From assembly GCF_026410925.1 (NCBI RefSeq), contig NZ_CP112972.1, positions 2,728,001-2,792,000 on the forward strand: a DNA stretch of 64,000 nucleotides, given 5' to 3'. Origin of the DNA: Halovenus salina (GTDB lineage: Archaea > Halobacteriota > Halobacteria > Halobacteriales > Haloarculaceae). Shown here one piece after another: positions 34,976 through 44,576 of this stretch; the stretch's first letter is position 1, and each line of letters opens with the position of its first letter. The notes below the pieces were generated by a model. The model had not been told where the DNA came from. It saw only the letters and a program-made list of their open reading frames with translations, and did not search any database. The position numbers were made by a program, and so were the translations under genes.

Positions 34976-36256
34976 ATGACAGTGCTCTCGAACGCCCGGC
35001 AGGCGCTTGCCTCCGGGCCGGTCTGTAACCATTGTCTCGGTCGGCTCGTCGCCGACCGGAGCTTCGGACTGGGCAACGACGAGCGCGGACGCGGCCTGCG
35101 AGTCACGCTCGCGCTCGAAGACGACGACGATTTCGAGGCGTACGACGGCGGCTGCTGGGTCTGTGAAGAGGAGTGTGAACGCTTCGAGTGGTGGGCCGAA
35201 CAGGCCGCGACCGCGCTCCGTGGCTACGAGTTCGACACGTACCAGGTGGGGACGAAGGTGCCGCCGTTGCTCGAAGAGAACGACCGCCTTCTCCGCGAGG
35301 ACGCCGGCATGGAGCCAGACGCCGGCGAGCCGATGAAAAAGGAGTTCAACCGCGAGGTCGGCAAGCGGGTCGGCGACCTGACCGAAACGGAGGTCGATCT
35401 CGGGCGGCCGGACGTTCAGATTCTCTGTGACCTGGCGACCGACGAAATCGAGGTGACGGTCCACTCGGCCTTTATTTACGGTCGCTACCGGAAGCTCGAA
35501 CGCGACATCCCACAGACGCGGTGGCCCTGTAACGACTGCAACGGCACCGGACGACGACAGGGCCAGCCCTGTGACGGCTGTGACGGGACGGGCTACCGGT
35601 ACGACGAGAGTGTCGAACAGCTCACGGCCCCGGTCGTGCGGGAGGCGATGGAGGGGGAGTCGGCGACCTTCCACGGCGCGGGCCGCGAAGACGTGGATGC
35701 GCTGATGCTCGACTCCGGACGGCCGTTCGTCATCGAGGTCGATGAACCGCGCGTCCGACGGGTCGACACCGACGCCCTCGAAGCCGATGTCAACGAGTTT
35801 GCCGACGGGAAAGCCGAGGTCGAGGGGCTCCGGCTGGCGAGCTACGAGATGGTCGAGCGCGTCAAGGAACTCGACGCGAGCAAGACCTACCGGATGACCG
35901 TCGAGTTCGAGGAGAGCGTCACCGAGACGGACCTGCAGGCGGCGCTCGACGCCCTCGACGGGGCGACAATCGCACAGGAGACACCACAGCGTGTCTCACA
36001 CCGTCGGGCGGCGAAGACGCGCACCCGCGAGGTGTACGACGCCTCGGGAACGCTGGAGGACGACCATCACGCGACCGTCGAAATCGACGGCGAGGGCGGC
36101 CTCTACGTCAAGGAACTGGTCAGCAGCGACGAGGGTCGAACGGAGCCAAGCCTCACGGGCGAGCTTGGCGTCGAGGCGACGGTGACCGCACTCGACGTAC
36201 TCGACGTGACCGGGCAAGAAGAGCCGTTCGAGGACCCCGACTTTTTCCTGTCTTAG
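34976..36256 (+). CDS. pus10: tRNA pseudouridine(54/55) synthase Pus10
   Basis: 426-aa enzyme that makes pseudouridine 54 and 55 in archaeal tRNA T-arms. The THUMP-containing N-terminal part has zinc ligands in VCNHCLGRLV and CWVCEEECE; a further CNDCNGTGRRQGQPCDGCDG block is inserted in the middle, reminiscent of DnaJ zinc repeats. The catalytic aspartate is in GREDVDALMLDSGRPF. Start at 34976 (MTVLSNARQALA) is the first ATG ahead of the zinc motif. Part of a region rich in tRNA modification genes. Confidence 0.94.
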   Translation: MTVLSNARQALASGPVCNHCLGRLVADRSFGLGNDERGRGLRVTLALEDDDDFEAYDGGCWVCEEECERFEWWAEQAATALRGYEFDTYQVGTKVPPLLEENDRLLREDAGMEPDAGEPMKKEFNREVGKRVGDLTETEVDLGRPDVQILCDLATDEIEVTVHSAFIYGRYRKLERDIPQTRWPCNDCNGTGRRQGQPCDGCDGTGYRYDESVEQLTAPVVREAMEGESATFHGAGREDVDALMLDSGRPFVIEVDEPRVRRVDTDALEADVNEFADGKAEVEGLRLASYEMVERVKELDASKTYRMTVEFEESVTETDLQAALDALDGATIAQETPQRVSHRRAAKTRTREVYDASGTLEDDHHATVEIDGEGGLYVKELVSSDEGRTEPSLTGELGVEATVTALDVLDVTGQEEPFEDPDFFLS

Positions 36257-36418
36257 TCAGTACGGCCCCGGACCGTCTCCGAAGCCGTCCTCGCGGGACT
36301 GGCATTCGCCGTTTTTGTCGATGACGACACGGCCTGTGTAGCCACACTGGCCGTTGTTGTTGTATTTACAGCGCGTACAGCGACACTCGAGTTGTTTGCT
36401 GGCACCACCTACTGCCAT
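36257..36418 (-). CDS. Cysteine-rich 53-aa zinc-binding-like protein
   Basis: Starts at the ATG complementary to 36416-36418 and abuts the pus10 stop. Four cysteines in CRCTRCKYNNNGQCGY plus one in GECQS follow the layout of DUF1540-like small proteins (CxCxxCxYNxxxxC...xC), so a zinc or iron site is likely. Composition is clearly protein-like. Function unknown. Confidence 0.7.
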   Translation of the reverse strand: MAVGGASKQLECRCTRCKYNNNGQCGYTGRVVIDKNGECQSREDGFGDGPGPY

Positions 36419-36466
36419 ACCCGTCCTATTCGCTCCACGTCCTTGTATCTGTGTCCGCTCTCTGGG

Positions 36467-37702
36467 TCAGTCGAACTCCTGCCAGTTCGTCACGGCCACC
36501 GCTGCGGTCAGGAAGACAACGGCAAGCCCGGCTAACAGCGCCGCGGTCATCGCGACCCCCTCTGTTGAGTCGAGAATCATCAGATTGCGGAGACTCCGGT
36601 GGAAATGAGTGACGGGACTGAATTCGGCGACCTGCTGGAGGGTCGCTGGCATGAGGTCCAACTCCCAGAAGATTCCGGAGATAAACATCAGCGGAAGCGC
36701 GATGGCACCCCCGAGGCTGATTGCCGACCCCGGGTCCTGGATGGTCCCGCCGACGACCATGCCAAGCGCGGTGAACGCCACTGAACCGAGGACGAGCACA
36801 CCCAGGGCGAGCGGCCCCGGAACCGCCGTCACGCCGAACAACACCCACGCGACGGCGACCATCACCAGCGCAATCGCCACCGCGAGAAGTGACTGCTGGA
36901 TGACGTTCGCCAGAATCCACTCTCGCTTGCGAAGCGGCGTCGCCGCCAGTCGCTTGAGTGTTCCGTCGCGTTTGAAATCTGCGACCGCCGAGGGGACCGT
37001 CATCACGCCGTTTATCAACACCATCGCCACGATGAAGGCCGGAAGAAAGTAGTCGACGGCACCGAGCGCCGGGTCGCCCCGCTGTTGGGCTTCGACGGCC
37101 GCCGCCGGCTCCTCGACGCCGATTGCGCGGTCGTTGAACGTCGCAACGACGCTGTCGAGGATGCTCCCGACCGCACCGGCCCCCTGGTCGTCGGGGACTG
37201 TCAACAGCTGGATTCTAGCCGGCCCAGTGGTCCCGTTCTCTGCCCCGAGTGCGTCCAGTCCCTCCAGTGCGTCGGCTTGCTGGTCAGCAGAGATATTCCC
37301 CCTGAACCGGTCGAGTGTATCACGGATGACCGTCGCTCGAACGCGAGCGCTCTCGGTCCGGACTCGCTCGTCGAACCCATCCGGGACGACGAGCACGCGT
37401 TTATATCCTGTTGCCTCTTCGATGTCCGCCTCCCCAAGCGAGACGTTCGCGTCGATGCGCTCGACCGCGAGAGGCTCGACGCGCTCGACGGCGTCGACGA
37501 ACTCGGCCGACAGTGCCGTCGGTTCTCCACCCTCGATGTCGTTGTTCTGGACCGCAACCTCGAACTCCGTGGGGCCGCCGGCGAAAACGAAGCTGAAGAT
37601 GACGAGCAGGATGAGCGGGAACAACAGGGCGAAGAAGACGGCTTCCCTGTTGCGTGTCCAGTCCCGGAGCAGCGTGACCGTCAGCGAGAGGAGTCGTCTC
37701 AC
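36467..37702 (-). CDS. ABC-2 type transporter permease
   Basis: 411-aa membrane protein with the ABC-2 layout: one N-terminal helix (VFFALLFPLILLVIFSFVFA), a large extracytoplasmic domain (residues about 45-215), then five C-terminal helices including AMVLINGVMTVPSAVADFKRDGTLKRLAATPLR-like cytoplasmic coupling region and MFISGIFWELDLMP. It overlaps the ATPase gene by 4 nt. Drug, lipid or antibiotic export is typical for the family; substrate unknown. Confidence 0.92.
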   Translation of the reverse strand: MRRLLSLTVTLLRDWTRNREAVFFALLFPLILLVIFSFVFAGGPTEFEVAVQNNDIEGGEPTALSAEFVDAVERVEPLAVERIDANVSLGEADIEEATGYKRVLVVPDGFDERVRTESARVRATVIRDTLDRFRGNISADQQADALEGLDALGAENGTTGPARIQLLTVPDDQGAGAVGSILDSVVATFNDRAIGVEEPAAAVEAQQRGDPALGAVDYFLPAFIVAMVLINGVMTVPSAVADFKRDGTLKRLAATPLRKREWILANVIQQSLLAVAIALVMVAVAWVLFGVTAVPGPLALGVLVLGSVAFTALGMVVGGTIQDPGSAISLGGAIALPLMFISGIFWELDLMPATLQQVAEFSPVTHFHRSLRNLMILDSTEGVAMTAALLAGLAVVFLTAAVAVTNWQEFD

Positions 37703-38646
37703 TGGAGTTCACCTCCGGGAGCCATGGAGGCCCCGGCCAGCTCCAGAAAGACGTCTTCCATGCCCGGGCTGACCAAATCGATAGAGTGAGTCCCGATGTC
37801 CTGGAGTGCGCTGTAGGTCTCCTGTGCGCGCTGGCGGTCGTCGAAGACGCCGACGAGCGCGGTGTCGCGGCGGTAGACCGCCTTAGCCTCGCTTTCGAGC
37901 ACCGATTCGAGTTCGGGGGTCGCCTCGTCGGAACCGTCGGGAAGGTGGACGACGACCGTCACCTCGCCCGCGTACTCCTCAACGAGCCCGGGAACCGAGT
38001 CGACCGCCTCGACGTGGCCGTCGACAAGCAGGGCGACCCGGTCTGCGAGATACTCCACCTCGTCCATGTAATGTGTCGTCAACACGACGGTCGTCCCGAG
38101 CGCTGGCAGGCGTTCAATGTGTTCCCAGGTGGCCCGTCTGGCGGCCGGGTCGAGTCCGGCGGTCGGTTCGTCGAGAAACAGTACCTCCGGGTCACTCACC
38201 AGCGCCATGGCAATCCCGGTTCGGCGCTGGTATCCTCCGGACAGCGAGCTGAAGCGCTCGCCGGCCCAGTCGTCGAGGTCCAGCTCGGCGAGTACCTCGT
38301 CCGTGTCGAGGGGGTTGGAGTGGAGATCGGCGATGAGCGCGACGTTCTCGCGAACGGTCAGCCGCTCGAAGGTGTGAAACGACTGGGGGACGACGCCGAT
38401 TCTGTCTTTGACCTCCAGTAGATGCTCTTGGAGGTCCGTCCCGAACAGCGTCACCGTCCCAGCGGTGGGTTCGCGCAACCCCTGTATCAGCTCGACGGCG
38501 GTTGTCTTGCCGGCACCGTTTGGCCCGAGCAACGCGAATATCTCGCCGTCGTAGACCTCGAGTGAGACATCGTCGACGGCGACGGTCGAGCCGTACTCCT
38601 TACGGAGGTCCCGTGTCTGTATCACCGTCGAGCGGTCGGAAGTCAT
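37699..38646 (-). CDS. ABC transporter ATP-binding protein (ABC-2 exporter type)
   Basis: 315-aa ATPase with Walker A GPNGAGKTT near residue 39, signature LSGGYQRR, Walker B EVLFLDEPTAGLDP and switch histidine in TTHYMDE. The C-terminal 80 residues form the extension found in DrrA-like exporters. It is translated first; the permease start overlaps its stop. Confidence 0.95.
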   Translation of the reverse strand: MTSDRSTVIQTRDLRKEYGSTVAVDDVSLEVYDGEIFALLGPNGAGKTTAVELIQGLREPTAGTVTLFGTDLQEHLLEVKDRIGVVPQSFHTFERLTVRENVALIADLHSNPLDTDEVLAELDLDDWAGERFSSLSGGYQRRTGIAMALVSDPEVLFLDEPTAGLDPAARRATWEHIERLPALGTTVVLTTHYMDEVEYLADRVALLVDGHVEAVDSVPGLVEEYAGEVTVVVHLPDGSDEATPELESVLESEAKAVYRRDTALVGVFDDRQRAQETYSALQDIGTHSIDLVSPGMEDVFLELAGASMAPGGELQ

Positions 38647-38694
38647 TGGGTTGATACTAGCCGCCAGGGCAACGGTAAAAAAGCTTTCTCGGGG

Positions 38695-40446
38695 CTACTG
38701 CTCTGTGACGTGTCTGACCGAGCTTGCGATGCCACGGCTACTCTCAACCATCGCCGGGCCGGACATGTTTGCTCGGCCGATAGCAAACGCCTTCGGTCCC
38801 TCGATAACGACCTCGTCGCCCGGCCGAATCTCCGGCGAGGCGTCCCGGACGCCGGGAGCGAGCACCGAGCCATGGGGGACGAAGCCGTCAATTTCGATTC
38901 GCTTGGTGGGGACATCGCTGTCGACCCACCGGCGCGCGCCGGCGAGCGTCAGCGAGAGGACGCCGTACTGCGCGACGAGCATCGCCAGCTGCTCGCCGTC
39001 GTTGCTGTTAACGCGCAGTTTCGGGTACCGCGCACCGGTCCGGAACTCGCCGAACAGCTCGTCACCGGCTCCCTCGCCGAACTGGTAGTCCGCGACGGCG
39101 CGGATGGTGTTGTGCTGGCGCTCGCGTTTCGAGTACTTGAGCGCGTCAGAGACCGTCGAGGCGAGATTTGAGAGCGACTCCGTCGCTGTCGGGTGGTCGA
39201 CGACGGTGTACTCGAAGTCCAGTCCCAGCGAGTCCTCAACGCGCTCGCAGATGTCGCGGTAGCCACCCTCGGGAACATGGGCGACAATCCGGGGGTAGTC
39301 GTTGCGGTCGAGGTAGGCTTCGAGGACGTTGGCGACGAACTCTCGCTCCGTGGGTGTCCACTCGCCGGTGACGACGGTGTCGTAGTGCTGTGCGGGGTAG
39401 GTGAGTTCGAGTTCCTGTGGCACGACGCCGATGGGCGACGTCATCGAGACGGTGTGGGCGCGGAACTGGATGGCGTCGTGGAACTGGCCGTGGCTCTGTG
39501 ACTCGCTGTAGGGCTTGCGGGCCGAACACGGCACCAACACCAGCGGATTGTCGAATCGGTTCTGGTAGCGTGTCGTGACCCGCTCGGCGAAGCGCTGAAT
39601 CTCGACGCGGTTGAGCGTGTCGTCGGTCGCGGCTGTCAGTTCGGCCTGCCGGACGACCGGGGTTCGCTGCTCCAGGTGGCCGTACTGCTGGTCGAGGCGG
39701 CGCATGACTGCGGTGTGCCACTGCTCGTGGCGGGCCTGCCCCTCGACGTAGTCGCGGAGTCTCCCCTCACGGATGCGCCGTCTGACCCGGCGCAGTTCCG
39801 TCTGGAGTGCGTGCTCGTTGTGGGCAGCACAATCCTCACGGCCGAACTCCTCGCGGGGAACCTGGCAGGCCGGACAGGAACAGGGCAACTCCTCAATATC
39901 TTCCAGAAACCGCTCGCCGTCGGTGGTGAGGTACTTGCCCTGAGTGCCTTTCACGACGGCGTGGTCGGCGTCGAGGAGGTCGACGCCAGCGTAGGCGAGA
40001 ATCGAGACGTTGGCTGGTGTGGCGACCCCAGAGAGATAGAGGCCGGCGTCTGCGGGAATCGACTCCCGCGTGTCGATAAGTCCCTCGACGAACGCCCGTG
40101 CGTGGCCCGCGAGTTCCTGGGCGTTCGAGAGGACGTAGGCGTCTGTTCCGTAGTCGTCTGCGGTCTCTGGGGAGACGACGGCTGCGCTGGGACCGTCGAG
40201 GTCGGGGTAGTCGACGGCGAAGGCCTCCTGTACCTCGTCGGGGGTGCCGCCAGGAAACGCACGGTGTGGGAGGATTGTCAGTGCCGACTCCTCGCCCGCT
40301 GGAACCTCTCGTTCGCGCGCCCAGAGGCTACCCGCGTCCTCGCGCACGTCGTCGACGAGGGCAGGTGTCTCTCTGCTCTCCGGGAGCCGTAGTTCGGCGA
40401 GCCGAGCGGCCCCGTCGCGTTCGTGAACCTCGAAGTAGTCCGTCAT
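38695..40446 (-). CDS. arcS: Archaeosine synthase ArcS (TgtA2)
   Basis: 583-aa enzyme of archaeosine (G+15) biosynthesis, acting on preQ0-modified tRNA made by TgtA. The N-terminal two thirds resemble a TGT-type barrel without the normal catalytic set and carry zinc ligands in ELPCSCPACQ and later residues; the ArcS-specific PCSARKPYSESQSH segment is at about residue 315. The C-terminal 90 residues are a PUA domain (VLAPGVRDASPEIRPGDEVV). TgtA is in the same window at 43095. Confidence 0.93.
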   Translation of the reverse strand: MTDYFEVHERDGAARLAELRLPESRETPALVDDVREDAGSLWAREREVPAGEESALTILPHRAFPGGTPDEVQEAFAVDYPDLDGPSAAVVSPETADDYGTDAYVLSNAQELAGHARAFVEGLIDTRESIPADAGLYLSGVATPANVSILAYAGVDLLDADHAVVKGTQGKYLTTDGERFLEDIEELPCSCPACQVPREEFGREDCAAHNEHALQTELRRVRRRIREGRLRDYVEGQARHEQWHTAVMRRLDQQYGHLEQRTPVVRQAELTAATDDTLNRVEIQRFAERVTTRYQNRFDNPLVLVPCSARKPYSESQSHGQFHDAIQFRAHTVSMTSPIGVVPQELELTYPAQHYDTVVTGEWTPTEREFVANVLEAYLDRNDYPRIVAHVPEGGYRDICERVEDSLGLDFEYTVVDHPTATESLSNLASTVSDALKYSKRERQHNTIRAVADYQFGEGAGDELFGEFRTGARYPKLRVNSNDGEQLAMLVAQYGVLSLTLAGARRWVDSDVPTKRIEIDGFVPHGSVLAPGVRDASPEIRPGDEVVIEGPKAFAIGRANMSGPAMVESSRGIASSVRHVTEQ

Positions 40447-40531
40447 TGGGGCTCCCCCGTGACGGCCCGGTCAGCTACGAAGATGTTCATGTACGGTCAT
40501 CCGTCTGGGTCGGATAACAGTTCGTCGGTTC

Positions 40532-41251
40532 TCACTCTGCCAGGCGGCCGCCGACGTAGCCACCGAGAGCGCCTAGCGTCGCGTTGAAGCCAGCATAAAT
40601 CAACACTCCGAACAGTATCCCGCCGACGCCGGCAACCATGGGACCGGTCTGGCCGATATCCTGCAGCCCTGAGTAGAGCCCGACGACGGTGAACAGGCCG
40701 ATGACGAGCGCGGGAAGAGCCGGCAGTAGGCCCGCAACCGCACCCACGGTGGTCGTCCTGTCGGAGCCCCCGCCTTCGAGATAGCCTGCAAGCGCGCCGC
40801 CGACGACAGCGGAGATGCCGACAAACGAGAAAAACGCGGTGACGACACCCCCCCGGATCGCGTTTGCGTAGTACGAACTCGTGGGCTCGCCGCGCTGTTG
40901 TCTGCTGTTGTCGCGGTGTCGGACGTAGACGAACGCGACCGCGAGTGCCACCAGCCCGAGACCAGCAACTAACATGCCCAATCCGACCCAGGAGACGACT
41001 GCCGCTCCAACGTCGATGGCTTCCGTCCGTGTGAGCTCTGTTGTCCCGACAGTTACTGGTCCGCTCTCGTCGACAGCCTCACCGAGCTCCTCCCGACCCA
41101 GAGCTGTCGTGAGAACAGTGCCGGCAAACAACAACAACAGCCCGACGATGGCGATTAACATACCGAGCAGCCAGTCGATGACCTCCGGAATCGCGGTCCT
41201 CTCAGTGGACTGACCCTCCTCATCGTCTGGTTCGAATTCAGTTTGATTCAT
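40532..41251 (-). CDS. Haloarchaeal multi-helix membrane protein (DUF5518-like)
   Basis: 239-aa membrane protein with about six helices in two groups (PEVIDWLLGMLIAIVGLLLL; VVSWVGLGMLVAGLGLV; then glycine-rich helices GGVVTAFFSFVGISAVVGG and GGILFGVLIYAG). The second half resembles DUF5518-type glycine-rich integral proteins. Function unknown. Start at 41251 lies about 28 nt from a TATA box, consistent with a leaderless transcript. Confidence 0.65.
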   Translation of the reverse strand: MNQTEFEPDDEEGQSTERTAIPEVIDWLLGMLIAIVGLLLLFAGTVLTTALGREELGEAVDESGPVTVGTTELTRTEAIDVGAAVVSWVGLGMLVAGLGLVALAVAFVYVRHRDNSRQQRGEPTSSYYANAIRGGVVTAFFSFVGISAVVGGALAGYLEGGGSDRTTTVGAVAGLLPALPALVIGLFTVVGLYSGLQDIGQTGPMVAGVGGILFGVLIYAGFNATLGALGGYVGGRLAE

Positions 41252-41274
41252 TGATAGAAGCAGAAACACGGGTC

Positions 41275-41283
41275 AAATATAAA
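41275..41283. promoter_or_regulatory. Near-symmetric TATA element between divergent membrane-protein genes
   Basis: aaatataaa reads tttatattt on the other strand. It is centred 28 nt before the ATG at 41251 and would predict a plus-strand start near 41306 for the EamA gene. One A/T element may serve both directions. Confidence 0.45.
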
Positions 41284-41354
41284 CGCACCTGCTGGTTTCC
41301 TTGCACGAGGGCGCGCTCCGAAACCCATACACCGGCGGGGGTCGAATCCGTCCT

Positions 41355-42290
41355 GTGCTCACAGGGACATCCCGTAACGCGGCATTGTTCGTGCTGTTGT
41401 CAGCAATCTGGGGGTCTGCGTTTATGGCTATCAACCTCGGGCTGGAGTTCTTCCCGGCTGTCACGTTCGCGGCGATTCGATACGACGTAGCCGGGGTTAT
41501 CATGCTCGCCTACGCCCTATGGGTGGCCGACAACCCGATTCCGTCGACCCGCGGCGAGTGGGGGCTGGTGGCCATCGGCGCAGTGTTCCTGATTGCGCTC
41601 TATCACGCCCTCCTCTTTGTCGGCCAGACCGACCCGGAGGTGACGAGCGCCGTTGCCGCGATTATCATCAGCCTCAATCCCGTGTTGACGACCGGCTTTG
41701 CCCGTATCTTCCTTCCCTCGGAACGCCTGACGGTGCTGGGAATTGCTGGACTCTGTCTCGGACTGGTCGGGGTGGTCGTCCTCGCCAACCCCGACCCCTC
41801 GAACCTGACCGGCGAGGGGACCGTTCCAAAACTGCTCGTTCTCGCCGCGGCGGCGGCCTTTGCATTCGGTAGTGTCCTCACCCGCCGCGTCGAGGCAACA
41901 CTCGAAATCGAGACGCTGGAGGGGTGGGCGATGTTGCTCGGCGGACTGTTGATGCACGGCATCGCGCTCGCGGCAGGCGAGTCACTCGGCAGTATCGAGT
42001 GGACGACGGAAGCGATACTGGCACTTGCGTACCTCTCGGTCGTGGCGAGTGCGCTCGGATTTCTTATCTACTTCGACCTGCTCGAACGCCTCGGTCCCAT
42101 CGAAATCAACCTCGTCTCGTACGTCGCGCCCGTCTTCGCGGCGCTTTCTGGGTGGCTGTTCCTCTCAGAGGGTATCTCGGTGACGACTGTCTTCGGCTTC
42201 GCTCTCATCTTTGGGGGCTTTCTGCTCATCAAGCGCCGGGCCATCCGCGAGGAGATTCGCCGCCAGCGCCGGCCGCCGACCGCCGACTAA
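41355..42290 (+). CDS. EamA/DMT-superfamily transporter
   Basis: 311-aa protein with about ten membrane helices in two EamA repeats: AALFVLLSAIWGSAFMAINL with the conserved WG at the start of the first, and LAYLSVVASALGFLIYF with the second repeat, ending in a basic cytoplasmic tail. Probably exports a metabolite. The start is uncertain: GTG at 41355 directly precedes the first helix; a TTG at 41301 would add 18 polar residues and precede the predicted transcription start. Confidence 0.88.
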   Translation: MLTGTSRNAALFVLLSAIWGSAFMAINLGLEFFPAVTFAAIRYDVAGVIMLAYALWVADNPIPSTRGEWGLVAIGAVFLIALYHALLFVGQTDPEVTSAVAAIIISLNPVLTTGFARIFLPSERLTVLGIAGLCLGLVGVVVLANPDPSNLTGEGTVPKLLVLAAAAAFAFGSVLTRRVEATLEIETLEGWAMLLGGLLMHGIALAAGESLGSIEWTTEAILALAYLSVVASALGFLIYFDLLERLGPIEINLVSYVAPVFAALSGWLFLSEGISVTTVFGFALIFGGFLLIKRRAIREEIRRQRRPPTAD

Positions 42291-43070
42291 CTACTGGTGG
42301 CGCTCGACGAACTCGACGAACGCCGAAGCCGACAGCTCACACCGGATTGGCGGCTTGAAGCCGCCGAGGTAGGTCGTGTTCGGGTCGAGTACCTCGGCTA
42401 CCGCCTCTTTCATGTAGTAGTTGCCGCGATCGACCGGGCCGCTGAGTCGGACCGCCCGGTCGAGGAGGCCGCCGGGTTCGCGGCCGTCGACGAGGACGAC
42501 ACGGCTCGCACCCTGTGGCTTGTCGGGGTCGAGCGCGTAGAGTTCGCCGTTGCCCGCAAAGCGCTTGGAGTGGGCGTTTGCCTGGTGGTCTTGCAGTATC
42601 GCGGCTCTCGCCTCTGCTGGGGTCTCGGCGTCGAGCACCACGGGGTCGTCCGCGAGCATGAAGTAGCCAAAGAGATAGCGATGCATCCGTCCGTCTGTCT
42701 CCAGCCCGGTGTAGAATCCGAGTACGTCCCCGGCGTCGAGGCACTCGACGATAGCGTTGATATTGCCGTCTTTCCCACCCTCGCCGTATGTCAGCGCCTC
42801 GAAGTTCGGGTCGTAGTGGACCGGATAGTTCTGGATCGCCTCCTCGTCGCGGATCCACTCGCCGTCACTGCCCGGCCTGATACCCTCGACCAGCTCCGAC
42901 AGTGGGCCGTCACCGTGCTGCTGTGGCATCGACCCGAACGTTCGCGTCTCGCCTGTCGTCGTCGACTTCTCGGGAATTGGGATATACTCGAAGCGTCTGC
43001 CATCAAGCAGCTGTGGCACGGGTTCGACGTTGCCGGTGTCCGCGCCGACGCCAACCAGAACGACTGCCAT
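42291..43070 (-). CDS. Nmad3-like nucleotide-modification-associated protein
   Basis: 259-aa protein. It begins MAVVLVGVGADTGNVEPVPQ and continues to FEYIPIPE, the characteristic opening of the nucleotide modification associated domain 3 family (first strand, then a pocket loop). Later blocks include YPVHYDPNFEALTYGEGG, FGYFMLADDP and VVLVDGREPGG. Members have been grouped computationally with base-modification systems, without a proven reaction. It lies 24 nt downstream of tgtA on the same strand, so a role in preQ0/archaeosine tRNA modification or handling of modified bases is plausible but inferred. Confidence 0.65.
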   Translation of the reverse strand: MAVVLVGVGADTGNVEPVPQLLDGRRFEYIPIPEKSTTTGETRTFGSMPQQHGDGPLSELVEGIRPGSDGEWIRDEEAIQNYPVHYDPNFEALTYGEGGKDGNINAIVECLDAGDVLGFYTGLETDGRMHRYLFGYFMLADDPVVLDAETPAEARAAILQDHQANAHSKRFAGNGELYALDPDKPQGASRVVLVDGREPGGLLDRAVRLSGPVDRGNYYMKEAVAEVLDPNTTYLGGFKPPIRCELSASAFVEFVERHQ

Positions 43071-43094
43071 ACCTGTCTTTTGCTGGTAGCTGTG

Positions 43095-44576
43095 TTAGTC
43101 CTGTTCTTCCTGTGGCGTGTACCCCTCGACGGTCACGCGGTCTGGAATCGTCCCGACAGCCGACTCGGGCCAGCCGTCGTGGACGACGGTAAACGCTGTC
43201 TCCGGGTTCGCCTCGACCAGCCGGGCGACGCCGTCGGCGGCGGCCAGATAGGCCGAACGGTCGAGGCGGTCCGGCGTTTCGGCGGTCAGGGGATACACGT
43301 CTGAAAGGCTCCGGGGGACCGGACCGAAGGGGACGACCAGCCGCCAGCTCTCCTCGTACCGGTCGCTATGCTGGCCGGTCGTGAGCAACAGTTCGTCGGG
43401 AGCGTCGAGCCGGCCGAGCCGGTCGTGGTGGCGTGTCACCTCCGGGCGGCGGGCGCTGTCGGCAGAGAGGTAGAAAAACGACTCCTTAGCGACCGGGTCG
43501 GTAGTCTCCAGTTGGTCGGCGTAGTCGAGCAACGTTCTGTAGCCGTCGACGAGTGTCGGATGCCCTCGCACCCGTGTCTCGACGAGTTCGAACAGTGTGC
43601 CCCGGCGAATTGCTTCTTTGACGCGGCGAATCTCGCCGAAGGAGACTGCGAGGTTGTGTTCGGCCAGGAGGCGGTGGCGACTCTCGTCGTCCATCGTCGC
43701 GACCTCGTCGGGGGTGTGTTCGGTACAGACGGGACATTCACAGGGGAAATACGACAGCTCGTCGAGGTGTTCTGTCCCTCGAACCGTGAGATAGCGGTCG
43801 TCGCGGGCGTACAGCGCGTAGGCCGCCGAATCGAAGAGGTCACAGCCAAGCGCCGCCGCGAGCGCGAACATCATCGGGTGCCCCGCACCGAACAGATGGA
43901 CCGGCGCACTCTCCGGGAGGCCGCGTTTTGTCGCGGCGACGGCCTCGACTAGGTCGGCGAAGCGGTACTCGTTCATCAGCGGGACGACCGCGCCGATTGG
44001 GAAGAGGTCGTGGTCAGTCGACGCGGCCTCGGCTGCGGCCTGCTCGCGCAGGTCGGGATGTGTCGACCCCTGGATTGGTGCGGTGACGAGCATCTCGCCG
44101 GTGTCGACCGATTCGGCGACACCCAGCCGCTCTCGTGTCGTCTCCCACTCCTCTGTGGCTTGCTCGCGGGAGACATCTGGGGGCGTTGGGATGTCGACGG
44201 GTGTCCCGATATCCGAGCCGATCTCGCGTTGGAAGGCCAGAATCTCCTCGGTTGTCACGTCGATGTTGCCGTACTCCGCGAGCTGGAACGAGCCGGAGTC
44301 GGTCATGATGGCTCCCGAAAAGTCGAGCGTGTCGTGAAGCCCTTCCTCCAGCGCGGGCTCGCGTAGCTGGTCGCTGCCGTAGATGATGTAGCTGTTCGTG
44401 ATGAGAATCTCCGCACCGAACTGGGATTCGAGCTGTGCGGGCGAGATGGTCTGAACGTGGGGATTGACGACGGGCAACAGCGCCGGCGTCTCGACGGTCA
44501 CGGACGACCGCGGCACCGTCAGCTTCCCGAGTCGCCCTGCCCCGTCGTATCTCCGGACTTCGAAGTTGTCCCGCAT
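43095..44576 (-). CDS. tgtA: tRNA-guanine(15) transglycosylase TgtA
   Basis: 493-aa archaeal TGT that swaps guanine 15 of tRNA for preQ0, first tRNA-level step to archaeosine. Catalytic barrel motifs: [31 protein letters not shown] with the nucleophilic/general acid-base aspartate, then [11 protein letters not shown], and a zinc site [14 protein letters not shown] with a distant histidine. The usual C-terminal PUA extension is reduced here compared with larger archaeal TGTs. Start at 44576 ([12 protein letters not shown]) favoured over an upstream ATG at 44648. Confidence 0.94.
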   Translation of the reverse strand: MRDNFEVRRYDGAGRLGKLTVPRSSVTVETPALLPVVNPHVQTISPAQLESQFGAEILITNSYIIYGSDQLREPALEEGLHDTLDFSGAIMTDSGSFQLAEYGNIDVTTEEILAFQREIGSDIGTPVDIPTPPDVSREQATEEWETTRERLGVAESVDTGEMLVTAPIQGSTHPDLREQAAAEAASTDHDLFPIGAVVPLMNEYRFADLVEAVAATKRGLPESAPVHLFGAGHPMMFALAAALGCDLFDSAAYALYARDDRYLTVRGTEHLDELSYFPCECPVCTEHTPDEVATMDDESRHRLLAEHNLAVSFGEIRRVKEAIRRGTLFELVETRVRGHPTLVDGYRTLLDYADQLETTDPVAKESFFYLSADSARRPEVTRHHDRLGRLDAPDELLLTTGQHSDRYEESWRLVVPFGPVPRSLSDVYPLTAETPDRLDRSAYLAAADGVARLVEANPETAFTVVHDGWPESAVGTIPDRVTVEGYTPQEEQD

